In this document: positions 1 through 6,250 of the stretch, piece after piece | How positions within the stretch are numbered: the first letter of the stretch is position 1 | Layout: every line of letters begins with the position of its first letter | Assembly (NCBI GenBank): GCA_045531495.1 | Contig: JAZSED010000062.1 | Span: 1 to 11,422 of the forward strand | Length of the DNA: 11,422 nt | DNA from: URNF01 sp045531495 | GTDB taxonomy: Bacteria > Bacillota > Clostridia > Oscillospirales > Acutalibacteraceae | Direction of reading: 5' to 3' | Translations under genes and position numbers: made by a program | The notes under the pieces: generated by a model | Seen by the model: only the letters and a program-made list of their open reading frames with translations | Told to the model about the DNA's origin: nothing | The model's database searches: none

Positions 1-393
1 CCTGTGCCGGGGGACCCGATTATCGGTTTTATTACCCGTGGCTACGGTGTTTCGGTGCATAAGCGGGATTGCTCGAATGTGCCGTCTGTTCCGACCGAGG
101 CGGCAGAGCCCGAGCGTTGGGTACAGGCACATTGGGAAATCACTACCGAAGGTGATTTTAAAGCGTCGTTGCAGATTTTTGCCGCTAACCGACAAGGTAT
201 GTTGGCAGATGTTGCCGCGGCTTTGGCACAAATGCGCGTGATGATACACGCTATCAACGCACGAGACCCCGAGCGGGATAATGTGGTGATGTATATTACC
301 ATTGGCGTAAACAGCTTGGATCACCTGCAGTTTATCATCAATCGCTTGTTACAGATAAACGGCGTGGAACGCGTGGAACGCTCCACCACATAA
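1..393 (+). CDS. rel: Rel bifunctional (p)ppGpp synthetase/hydrolase, C-terminal part (5' truncated)
   Basis: Only the last 130 codons are inside the window; the frame is open from base 1, so the gene begins upstream. Rel makes and degrades the alarmone (p)ppGpp in the cytoplasm, and the C-terminal half is its regulatory, ribosome-sensing part. The visible start, PVPGDPIIGFITRGYGVSVH followed by KRDC, is the end of the conserved-cysteine/zinc-finger region of RelA/SpoT proteins. Residues about 40-130 of the visible part, with a central NRQGMLADVA stretch, are the terminal ACT domain. A single long Rel enzyme is usual in Bacillota. It is followed 24 nt later by dtd, a common clostridial order. 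The synthetase and hydrolase domains cannot be seen, so whether both activities remain is unknown. Confidence 0.95.
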   Translation, partial: PVPGDPIIGFITRGYGVSVHKRDCSNVPSVPTEAAEPERWVQAHWEITTEGDFKASLQIFAANRQGMLADVAAALAQMRVMIHAINARDPERDNVVMYITIGVNSLDHLQFIINRLLQINGVERVERSTT

Positions 394-417
394 TTCAAAT
401 AAGATTGGAATAAAACA

Positions 418-876
418 ATGAAAGCAGTTTTTCAAAGGGTAAACCATGCCGCGGTAACCGTGGGCGAAAAGACCGTAGGGGAGATACAAAAGGGGTGTAT
501 GCTGCTGGTGGGCATCGTGCCTACGGACACAGAACACGAAGCGGATTTGCTCGCTAAAAAGGTGTCCGAAATGCGCGTGTTTGAGGACCAAAACGAAAAA
601 ATGAATCTGTCGTTATTGGATGTTAGCGGCAGTGTTTTGGCGGTATCACAGTTTACCTTGTGTGCGGATATTTCTCACGGCAGACGCCCTGACTTTTTCG
701 GAGCCGCCAAGAAGGAACACGCTTCGCCGCTGTTTGACTATTTCTGCGAAGCCTTGCGCAAAACCGGTGTTCCCGTGGAAACGGGAGAGTTTGGCGCGGA
801 TATGCAGGTGTCTCTGGTGAATGATGGCCCTGTTACTATCATTATGGATACGGATATTTGGAAAAAGGGGAACTGA
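418..876 (+). CDS. dtd: D-aminoacyl-tRNA deacylase
   Basis: The 152-residue product matches DTD proteins along its length and is close to their usual size. DTD is a cytoplasmic proofreading enzyme that hydrolyses the ester bond of D-aminoacyl-tRNA (and glycyl-tRNA-Ala), recycling tRNA and keeping D-amino acids out of proteins. Both family motifs are visible: SQFTL at residues 77-81 and NDGPVT at 135-140, the latter holding the Gly-Pro pair that forms the chirality-selecting pocket in known structures. The ATG at 418 begins the canonical MKAVFQRV N-terminus; the ribosome binding site is weak (a GGA about 9 nt upstream). The gene is 24 nt after rel and ends 2 nt before the next start, so co-transcription with possible translational coupling is likely. 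Confidence 0.96.
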   Translation: MKAVFQRVNHAAVTVGEKTVGEIQKGCMLLVGIVPTDTEHEADLLAKKVSEMRVFEDQNEKMNLSLLDVSGSVLAVSQFTLCADISHGRRPDFFGAAKKEHASPLFDYFCEALRKTGVPVETGEFGADMQVSLVNDGPVTIIMDTDIWKKGN

Positions 877-878
877 TT

Positions 879-1493
879 ATGCAGGTGAACGTTCTTCCTG
901 TGGGCTTGTTGCAGACGAACTGTTATATTCTCTCCACAGAGGAAAAAACGGCTGTGATTATTGATCCGGGTGACCAAGCGGAACGTATTATTCGCTTTAT
1001 AGAAAGCCACGATTTATCTGTAAAGGCTATATGGTTGACGCATGGTCACTTTGACCACGTAGAGGCGGTTTTGCCTTTAAAGGAGGCATTTTCTTGTCCG
1101 ATTATAGCGTGTACTGCCGAACAAAAGCTGCTTTCTGACCCGATGTTAAATCTGAGCGGTCGCCTTAAGGGGCGAGCGGTGTCGCTTTCGGCTGATATCT
1201 GTTATACAGATGGTGAAATCTTCTCCTTTGGCGGGAAAACGGTAACAGTGTTGCACACACCCGGACATACATCGGGGAGTTGCTGTTATCTTGTGGGTGA
1301 TATGCTGTTTTCGGGGGACACCCTTTTTCAAGGGTCCATGGGTCGTACCGATTTTCCGACGGGAGATATCGGCGCAATGCAGATGTCCTTGGCGCGGTTG
1401 GCAGCATTGGACGGTAATCTTGCGGTATATCCGGGTCACGGTCCTGCGACCACCCTTGAGACGGAGAGACAGCAAAATCCCTATATGGTGTAG
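879..1493 (+). CDS. Metallo-beta-lactamase-fold hydrolase, glyoxalase II-like
   Basis: The 204-residue protein has the metallo-beta-lactamase fold signature: THGHFDH at residues 54-60 (H55, H57, D59, H60), H130 in TPGHTSG, D147 in SGDTLF, and H187 in YPGHGP, a complete set of ligands for a dinuclear metal centre. Overall it resembles the short YcbL/glyoxalase II-like group, which probably hydrolyses thioesters such as S-lactoylglutathione or a related thiol adduct. It lacks the long C-terminal domain of classical glyoxalase II, so the substrate is unknown. I place the start at ATG 879, with AAAGGGG about 9 nt before it; an in-frame TTG at 858 would overlap dtd and has no better site. The stop is directly followed by the hemZ reading frame. 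Confidence 0.93.
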   Translation: MQVNVLPVGLLQTNCYILSTEEKTAVIIDPGDQAERIIRFIESHDLSVKAIWLTHGHFDHVEAVLPLKEAFSCPIIACTAEQKLLSDPMLNLSGRLKGRAVSLSADICYTDGEIFSFGGKTVTVLHTPGHTSGSCCYLVGDMLFSGDTLFQGSMGRTDFPTGDIGAMQMSLARLAALDGNLAVYPGHGPATTLETERQQNPYMV

Positions 1494-1505
1494 GTGTGTA
1501 TTTAT

Positions 1506-3005
1506 ATGTATTTGATTTTAAACGGCAATGACTTTCATTTTGAGATGGAAAATATCTGTCGTCTGTTTTTGCCTCAAGAAAAAATTACAACGTTGTACGA
1601 CACAGCGGATACGGGTGCGTTCGAAGGGCTGACTGTAACTGCGGAAATGCATTCTTACGAGACTGTGACACGCATTTCGGTGCGGTTGCATTGGGACGAT
1701 GTAGACCGTACGTTGGTGAGTGAAGTTTCTAATATCGCAGAGGATTACACGACAAGCTGTGAATTGGAAATGACCACCTTGTTGTATCGTTTGCTGTCTG
1801 ATTTGTTGGGCATACAACAGGATTGGGGCTTGGTGACAGGTGTCCGTCCTGTTAAACTGCTGCGTCGGTTAACAAGCGAACACGGCAGTGAAAAAGCGGT
1901 GGCGCATTTTCGTGATAAACTATTGGTAAGCGAACCGAAGCTTGCTCGTTTGCAGGAAGTGTTACGTGCGGAGAATGAAATCTTGGCGTTATCCCGTCCC
2001 GATTCCTGCAGTGTGTATGTTTCGATACCGTTTTGTCCCACAAGATGCGATTATTGCTCGTTTGTGTCCCAAACGGTAACACAGGCGGCAAAACTGATTC
2101 CTGAATATGTAGAGAAATTGGCTGCTGAATTGGCATATACGGGGGATATGACCCGTGCGCTTGGTTTGCGTGTAGAAACCATATATTTCGGCGGCGGCAC
2201 ACCGACTACCCTTTCCGCGGAACAGTTGACACGCCTTTTCAGTGTTATACAACAACATTTTGACCTGTCGCATTTACGGGAATATACCGTAGAAGCAGGC
2301 AGACCCGACACGGTGACCGAAGATAAGATGCGTGCGATTGCCGCGGCGGGTATTGACCGCATCAGTATCAATCCGCAAACACTGCATAATGATATTTTAG
2401 CAGGTATCGGTCGTCGCCATACCGTAGAGGAGTTTTATAACGCGTATAATACTGCCAGACGCGTCGGATTGCACAATATCAATACCGATTTGATAGCAGG
2501 TCTGCCGGGAGATACGGTGGAAGGATTCGCGGACACATTAGAACAGATTTTACGCCTTGACCCCGAAAGCGTTACGGTACACACGTTGTGCTTGAAAAGA
2601 GCATCTAATTTGGTTTTACAGCATCGCGCTGACTATAAACCCTCGGTAGAAGCGGCGCGGATGATAGCGTTAACAGGGGAAAAACTGCCGCAAAACGGAT
2701 ATGTTCCGTATTATTTGTACCGACAAAGCCGCGCTGTAAGCAACCAAGAAAACACAGGCTGGGCAAAACGCGGAAAAGAAGGGCTTTACAACGTATATAT
2801 AATGGATGAAACACATACAATTCTCGGGTGTGGGGCAGGAGCGGTTACGAAGCTCAAGCACCCGCGCAAAGATGAACTTTCCCGCATATTTAACTATAAA
2901 TTTCCGTATGAGTATATTGCGCGATTTGACGATATGCTTATCAGAAAGGAAAAGGTGAACAGCTTCTATGAACAGTGCGCCGATGAGGGGAAATCTGTCA
3001 ATTGA
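1506..3005 (+). CDS. hemZ: HemZ-like radical SAM coproporphyrinogen III dehydrogenase
   Basis: The protein is about 499 residues, matching the HemZ subgroup of oxygen-independent coproporphyrinogen III oxidase-like enzymes, which carry a long N-terminal region of about 160 residues before the radical SAM core. The [4Fe-4S] cluster motif is C177-x3-C181-x2-C184 in PFCPTRCDYCSF; a GGG-TP motif for SAM binding starts at residue 229. HemZ-type enzymes are assigned the anaerobic conversion of coproporphyrinogen III to protoporphyrinogen IX, but many HemN-like proteins in gut anaerobes have uncertain roles and no other haem gene is in the window. ATG 1506 has AGGTG about 9 nt upstream; GTG 1494, directly after the previous stop, is an alternative. 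The final 38 nt overlap the next gene. Confidence 0.92.
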   Translation: MYLILNGNDFHFEMENICRLFLPQEKITTLYDTADTGAFEGLTVTAEMHSYETVTRISVRLHWDDVDRTLVSEVSNIAEDYTTSCELEMTTLLYRLLSDLLGIQQDWGLVTGVRPVKLLRRLTSEHGSEKAVAHFRDKLLVSEPKLARLQEVLRAENEILALSRPDSCSVYVSIPFCPTRCDYCSFVSQTVTQAAKLIPEYVEKLAAELAYTGDMTRALGLRVETIYFGGGTPTTLSAEQLTRLFSVIQQHFDLSHLREYTVEAGRPDTVTEDKMRAIAAAGIDRISINPQTLHNDILAGIGRRHTVEEFYNAYNTARRVGLHNINTDLIAGLPGDTVEGFADTLEQILRLDPESVTVHTLCLKRASNLVLQHRADYKPSVEAARMIALTGEKLPQNGYVPYYLYRQSRAVSNQENTGWAKRGKEGLYNVYIMDETHTILGCGAGAVTKLKHPRKDELSRIFNYKFPYEYIARFDDMLIRKEKVNSFYEQCADEGKSVN

Positions 3006-3903
3006 AGATGTAAAAAAGGCTGTTTTGCGGGATGCAGACGGCTTAATTGCTATGGAAGAAGCCAGATATAAGCGAGAGATAGAGACGGTGGCGGAAAGGA
3101 TACACAACCGTCGTACCAACCGCCATATCGTATTGCTTTGCGGGCCTTCTTCTTCGGGAAAAACAACTACGGCCGCTTTACTTAAAGGATATCTGCAACG
3201 AATCGGTACCGCGGCGCACGTGGTTTCTTTGGATGACTTTTACCTCGGAGAAGGGAAGGCGCCGTTGTTGCCTAACGGGCAACCCGACTACGAAACGGTG
3301 GATGCGTTGGACCTTGAGCGTTTGACTGCTTGTTTGACGGATTTGGTGAAAACAGGAAAAACGAATTTGCCGACGTTTGATTTTTCACTGCGACGTCCGT
3401 TGGAAGAAACCAAGCCGTTGGTTTTAGAGGAAGATGCGGCGGTTATTTTGGAAGGCATCCACGCGTTCCATCCGCGTATTCAAGCGTATTTGCCTGAAGA
3501 AAATGTGAATCGCTTGTTTATCAATACCATAACCCGTTTTGTAAACGGGGATGACGTGTGGCTTTCGCGCAGGTTGATACGTCTTTGCCGACGCATTTTA
3601 CGGGATGACCAATTCCGTGCGAGTCCGTTTACCAATACAATGAAAATGTGGCCGCAGGTGATGCGTGGTGAGGAACTGTATATGTTTCCCTTTACAAATA
3701 CGGCGGATTGTGTGGTGGACACCACGTTCGCGTATGAACCGTGTGTGATAAAAGGTATGTTGCTGCCGCGTTTACAGGCGGTAGAGAAGTGGGAAAACGA
3801 TTATGAAACAGCGCAGTTGCTGATTGAGCGTTTGCAGGCGTTTCCTGACATTTCGATTGAACGGTTACCTCGCGAAAGCATGCTGCGAGAGTTTACGGGA
3901 TGA
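2968..3903 (+). CDS. Uridine kinase-like P-loop nucleoside kinase
   Basis: The 311-residue protein has a Walker A motif GPSSSGKT at residues 59-66, a DDFY motif at 89-92 (the Asp pair and Tyr typical of uridine kinase and phosphoribulokinase substrate sites) and ILEGIHAFHP at 160-169, equivalent to the Walker B region. It therefore belongs to the uridine kinase/PRK family and probably phosphorylates a nucleoside; the substrate cannot be read from sequence. Longer clostridial relatives carry an N-terminal TGS/threonyl-tRNA-synthetase-like part; this copy has only a short helical extension of about 50 residues. ATG 2968 overlaps the hemZ 3' end by 38 nt in another frame and has purine-rich AAGGAAAAGGTG about 10 nt upstream; ATG 2983 lacks such a site. 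The overlap suggests coupled translation. Confidence 0.9.
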   Translation: MNSAPMRGNLSIEDVKKAVLRDADGLIAMEEARYKREIETVAERIHNRRTNRHIVLLCGPSSSGKTTTAALLKGYLQRIGTAAHVVSLDDFYLGEGKAPLLPNGQPDYETVDALDLERLTACLTDLVKTGKTNLPTFDFSLRRPLEETKPLVLEEDAAVILEGIHAFHPRIQAYLPEENVNRLFINTITRFVNGDDVWLSRRLIRLCRRILRDDQFRASPFTNTMKMWPQVMRGEELYMFPFTNTADCVVDTTFAYEPCVIKGMLLPRLQAVEKWENDYETAQLLIERLQAFPDISIERLPRESMLREFTG

Positions 3904-3910
3904 ACGATGG

Positions 3911-3939
3911 TTGCATTTTGGCATAGTATAGTGTAGAAT
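3911..3939 (+). promoter_or_regulatory. Sigma-A-type promoter for the zinc-ribbon gene
   Basis: TTGCAT at 3911-3916 and TAGAAT at 3934-3939 are separated by exactly 17 nt, directly after the kinase stop codon and 31 nt before the next start codon. No terminator hairpin is visible between the kinase and this promoter, so read-through from the upstream operon may also contribute. Confidence 0.72.
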
Positions 3940-3969
3940 GTAGATATAAAACAGCAAGGAGTGACAGGT

Positions 3970-4326
3970 ATGACAACAGTAGAAGAAGTCATTTGTAAAG
4001 CGAAGGATTTGGCGGATGCCGCAGGTAAAAAAACGGGAGAGCTGGTCAGCTTGACGAAACTGAAGATCGAGGCCGCGGAGGTTTCCCGTACTATTACTAT
4101 GAAGATGGAAAAAATCGGTCGCATTGTATACGAGTCGCATTTAAACGGTGAAAATTGTGAGGCAACTTTGGAAGCATTATTTGCGGATGTTGCGGAATTG
4201 GAAGAAAAAGCGGAAGCGTTATCCGATAAAATGGATGATTTGCGTCGCACCAAAACCTGCCTTTCCTGTGGCAAAAACAACCGTTCTGACGCCGCTTTTT
4301 GTCAAAATTGCGGAGAAAAACTCTGA
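3970..4326 (+). CDS. Small coiled-coil protein with C-terminal zinc ribbon
   Basis: The 118-residue product has a helical, charged and Ala/Glu/Lys-rich body (residues about 1-92) with coiled-coil character, then a C-terminal double-CxxC zinc ribbon: C97-x2-C100 and C111-x2-C114 in CLSCGKNN...FCQNCGEKL. It has no signal peptide or membrane segment, so it should be cytoplasmic. Proteins of this layout are common in Clostridia as conserved hypotheticals and I cannot assign a function; the ribbon most likely binds Zn2+ and may mediate protein or nucleic acid contact. The start is ATG 3970, with AAGGAG (3956-3961) 8 nt upstream; GTG 3961 overlaps that site and is rejected. The gene appears monocistronic, with its own promoter before it and a separate promoter after it. 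Confidence 0.85.
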   Translation: MTTVEEVICKAKDLADAAGKKTGELVSLTKLKIEAAEVSRTITMKMEKIGRIVYESHLNGENCEATLEALFADVAELEEKAEALSDKMDDLRRTKTCLSCGKNNRSDAAFCQNCGEKL

Positions 4327-4385
4327 AAATTAGCTAAAAAAGTTGAAAAAAGGTAACAATTTTTGATTTTATACACAAAAAACAC

Positions 4386-4414
4386 TTGCATTGTGCCTTG
4401 AATTGCTGTATGAT
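4386..4414 (+). promoter_or_regulatory. Sigma-A-type promoter for mazG
   Basis: TTGCAT at 4386-4391 and TATGAT at 4409-4414 are 17 nt apart, giving a predicted start around 4421 and a short leader before the mazG start codon. The -35 hexamer TTGCAT is identical to that of the promoters at 3911 and at 7857 (minus strand). Confidence 0.75.
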
Positions 4415-4444
4415 ATGTGTGACGCTTAGGAAGTGAAAACTGAA

Positions 4445-5239
4445 ATGGCAGTAAACTTTATTTACAAAGAGCGATACGGCATGCAGGATCTTTTGGAAGT
4501 TATGCGGATTCTGCGTTCGCCCGATGGTTGTCCCTGGGACAGGGAACAGACCCATCGTTCTATTCGCGGGGATTTTTTAGAAGAGACCCACGAGGCGATT
4601 GAGGCGATTGATCGTGAAGACCTTGACGGCTTGCAGGAAGAACTCGGCGATGTCTTATTGCAGGTCGTTTTTCACGCCTGTATCGAGGAAGAAAGCAATG
4701 GGTTTACGTTTGACGATGTTGTAAACGACCTATGTCAAAAATTGATTGTGCGACATCCTCATGTATTTGGGGAGGTTCATGCATCCGACGTGGGACAAGC
4801 CTTGAAAAATTGGGATGCTGTAAAAAGGCAGACGAAAAAAGGTAAAACACAGACACAGTTGCTTGACGGTGTGCCGCATTCACTGCCCGCCTTGATGCGC
4901 GCGGGAAAGGTGCTCGGCAGAGCACGGCGTGTTGGTTTTGAGACGGCAACAACCCCTATGGACGCTGTGTGCGTGTTGGAACAACAGGTGGCTTTGCTCA
5001 AGCAACGCATTGCAGAAGAAGGAGACGTTGATACCGCAGTGGGGGATATGTTGTTTGCATCCGTGGCGCTGTCCCGCTTGCTTCACAACGACCCTGAAGA
5101 ACTGCTGTCGTTATCTACCAATCGTTTTATTGACCGTTTTTCGGCTATGGAGCAATTGGTGAAAGCAACAGGCGGTGATATCGCATCCGTCTCTGTTGCG
5201 GAATGGCGAGACCTGTGGGAACGCACGGCTGCGCAATAA
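4445..5239 (+). CDS. mazG: Nucleoside triphosphate pyrophosphohydrolase MazG
   Basis: The 264-residue protein is full length for two-domain MazG. The N-terminal domain shows LRSPDGCPWDREQTH at residues about 23-37 and the acidic metal-binding set E46-E47-xx-E50 and E65-E66-xx-D69, followed by RHPHVFG. MazG hydrolyses NTPs and dNTPs to the monophosphate and pyrophosphate, a house-cleaning role linked to removing aberrant nucleotides and, in some bacteria, to ppGpp levels. The B. subtilis relative YabN carries an extra N-terminal methyltransferase domain that is absent here. ATG 4445 has AGGAAG about 11 nt upstream; GTG 4433 sits on that site, and ATG 4481 would still leave the catalytic part intact. 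It opens the mazG-hup-rqcP group. Confidence 0.94.
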   Translation: MAVNFIYKERYGMQDLLEVMRILRSPDGCPWDREQTHRSIRGDFLEETHEAIEAIDREDLDGLQEELGDVLLQVVFHACIEEESNGFTFDDVVNDLCQKLIVRHPHVFGEVHASDVGQALKNWDAVKRQTKKGKTQTQLLDGVPHSLPALMRAGKVLGRARRVGFETATTPMDAVCVLEQQVALLKQRIAEEGDVDTAVGDMLFASVALSRLLHNDPEELLSLSTNRFIDRFSAMEQLVKATGGDIASVSVAEWRDLWERTAAQ

Positions 5240-5246
5240 TTTTCGT

Positions 5247-5273
5247 AAAGAAGCGGTTTTCCGCTACTTTTTA
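5247..5273 (+). terminator. Probable terminator after mazG
   Basis: AGCGG (5252-5256) pairs with CCGCT (5261-5265) around a TTTT loop, extended by AAAG/CTTT across one A-A mismatch, then a short T-rich tail. The stem is modest, so it is probably leaky and could allow hup to be read from the mazG promoter; I see no clear separate hup promoter. Confidence 0.55.
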
Positions 5274-5296
5274 TAAAAAAATGGAGGTTTTGAGAA

Positions 5297-5572
5297 ATGA
5301 ACAAAGTAGAACTCGTAGCGGCAGTTGCTGAAAAAGCTGCACTGTCCAAAAAAGATGCTGAGAAAGCTGTAGCTGCTGTCATCGGCGCTATCGAAGAAGC
5401 TGTCGCCGCCGGCGATAAGGTTCAGTTGGTTGGCTTTGGTACTTTCGAAGTACGCGAGCGCGCTGCTCGTACCGGCCGCAATCCGCAGACCGGTGCTGAA
5501 ATCAAAATCGCTGCTTCCAAACAGCCCGTGTTCAAAGCTGGTCAAGCTTTCAAAAACGCTGTTGCGAAATAA
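5297..5572 (+). CDS. hup: DNA-binding protein HU
   Basis: The 91-residue protein is the standard length and sequence of an HU/IHF-family histone-like protein. It begins MNKVELVAAVAEKA and carries the family signature GFGTFEVRERAARTGRNPQTG at residues about 47-67, which forms the DNA-gripping beta arm, followed by a Lys/Ala-rich C-terminus. HU binds and bends DNA with little sequence preference and compacts the nucleoid as a dimer. GGAGG at 5283-5287, about 9 nt before ATG 5297, is a near-perfect ribosome binding site. The coding sequence favours GCT (Ala) more than its neighbours do, as expected for a highly expressed gene. Its position between mazG and rqcP is a known clostridial order. Confidence 0.97.
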   Translation: MNKVELVAAVAEKAALSKKDAEKAVAAVIGAIEEAVAAGDKVQLVGFGTFEVRERAARTGRNPQTGAEIKIAASKQPVFKAGQAFKNAVAK

Positions 5573-5587
5573 GTTGATTTCAACAGG

Positions 5588-5613
5588 AAAAGCCGCCTTA
5601 GGGCGGCTTTTTT
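5588..5613 (+). terminator. Intrinsic terminator after hup
   Basis: A perfect 10-bp stem, AAAAGCCGCC (5588-5597) with GGCGGCTTTT (5602-5611), a TTAG loop and a run of six T. It ends only about 21 nt before rqcP, so rqcP expression must rely on partial read-through or a promoter not recognised here. Confidence 0.93.
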
Positions 5614-5634
5614 CTTGGAAAACGAGGTGATGGT

Positions 5635-5874
5635 ATGCGATTGGATAAATATTTGAAGGTATCCCGTATTATCAAACGCCGTACGGTAGCAAACGAGGCG
5701 TGTGATGCCGGGAAGGTCGCTGTGAACGACAAGCCCGCGCGCGCATCCTATGACGTAAAAATCGGTGATGTTATTACGGTGACACTCGGTGCACGAGAAA
5801 TACGTGTAAAGGTGGTTTCTGTACAGGAAACGGTTGCTAAAAACGATGCCGCAAATATGTATGAAATACTGTAA
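5635..5874 (+). CDS. rqcP: RqcP (YabO-type) S4-domain ribosome quality control protein
   Basis: The 79-residue protein is almost entirely an S4 RNA-binding domain, opening MRLDKYLKVSRIIKRRT and ending DAANMYEIL, very like B. subtilis YabO, now RqcP. RqcP works with RqcH on obstructed 50S subunits, stabilising the P-site tRNA so that alanine tails are added to stalled nascent chains. GAGGTGAT (5624-5631) gives a strong ribosome binding site for ATG 5635. Position after mazG and hup matches the usual clostridial order. Normally the sporulation genes yabP and yabQ and then divIC follow; here they are absent and the gene is followed by a repeat-rich gap. E. coli HslR is the more distant relative, but context and size favour RqcP. 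Confidence 0.93.
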   Translation: MRLDKYLKVSRIIKRRTVANEACDAGKVAVNDKPARASYDVKIGDVITVTLGAREIRVKVVSVQETVAKNDAANMYEIL

Positions 5875-5875
5875 A

Positions 5876-6170
5876 AACCTCTCCTAAGGGAGTTGCGGTT
5901 AGGGATTTGCAGAAACTTGCGGCTGCACCTGGCCCCCTTGCCTAAAGGGTATTCCCCTATCAGGGGAAACGCCCGAAGGGCAAAGGGGTGGCTGCCCTGC
6001 AAGGGCTGGCAAAACCGTAGGTTTTGTCTGGGGGATTTTTTGTGGCAAAAGAGGAGGTGCGCTCGGGTGAAAGCGAGCGTTACCCCAACAATCCCTCCGT
6101 CTTTTTGCCGTAAACGGCAAAAATCCACCTCCCTTTAGGCAAGGGAGGCAGAAAAAACGCCCACAAAAAA
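5876..6170. repeat. Gene-free hairpin-rich element with 15-bp inverted ends
   Basis: No coding sequence is supported here. CCCTTGCCTAAAGGG (5935-5949) recurs as its exact reverse complement at 6131-6145. Between them lies a chain of perfect short hairpins: TTCCCCT/AGGGGAA (5952-5968), GCCC/GGGC (5971-5981), GCCCT/AGGGC (5994-6006), AAAACC/GGTTTT (6011-6025), CGCTCG/CGAGCG (6060-6079) and TTTTTGCCGT/ACGGCAAAAA (6102-6123). A second long-range pair is TTTTTTGTGG (6036-6045) with CCACAAAAAA (6161-6170). This looks like a non-coding interspersed palindromic repeat or MITE-like unit. That reading is inference: target-site duplications are not evident and copy number cannot be judged from one window. 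Confidence 0.6.
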
Positions 6171-6173
6171 GCA

Positions 6174-6211
6174 AGAGGAGATACACAAAAATGTGTATCT
6201 CCTCTATTTTT
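6174..6211. terminator. Strong bidirectional terminator hairpin
   Basis: A perfect 14-bp stem, AGAGGAGATACACA (6174-6187) with TGTGTATCTCCTCT (6192-6205), AAAA loop. A T-rich tract follows on both strands (ATTTTTAT rightwards; TTGCTTTTTTG leftwards). It can end transcripts from rqcP and from the convergent minus-strand gene at 6249-7100. Confidence 0.85.
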
Positions 6212-6221
6212 ATCCCTTAGA

Positions 6222-6250
6222 CCACCCACCGTATGGTGGGTGGCTTTTTT
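6222..6250 (+). terminator. Intrinsic terminator, rightward
   Basis: CCACCCACC (6222-6230) pairs perfectly with GGTGGGTGG (6235-6243) around GTAT, then C and six T. The T tract is on the plus strand only, so it acts on rightward transcripts, a second stop before the convergent gene, whose stop codon overlaps the T run. Confidence 0.85.

Noticed and set aside
4327..4385. Terminator after the zinc-ribbon gene
   Set aside because: Only a weak A/T pairing with a bulge is possible near 4337-4366; not convincing as an intrinsic terminator.
5266..5283. hup promoter with -10 near TTATAA
   Set aside because: It would place the transcript start at or after the ribosome binding site, and no matching -35 box is seen.
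5935..6145. CRISPR array or insertion sequence
   Set aside because: No regular direct repeats with spacers and no transposase frame; only inverted repeats and hairpins.
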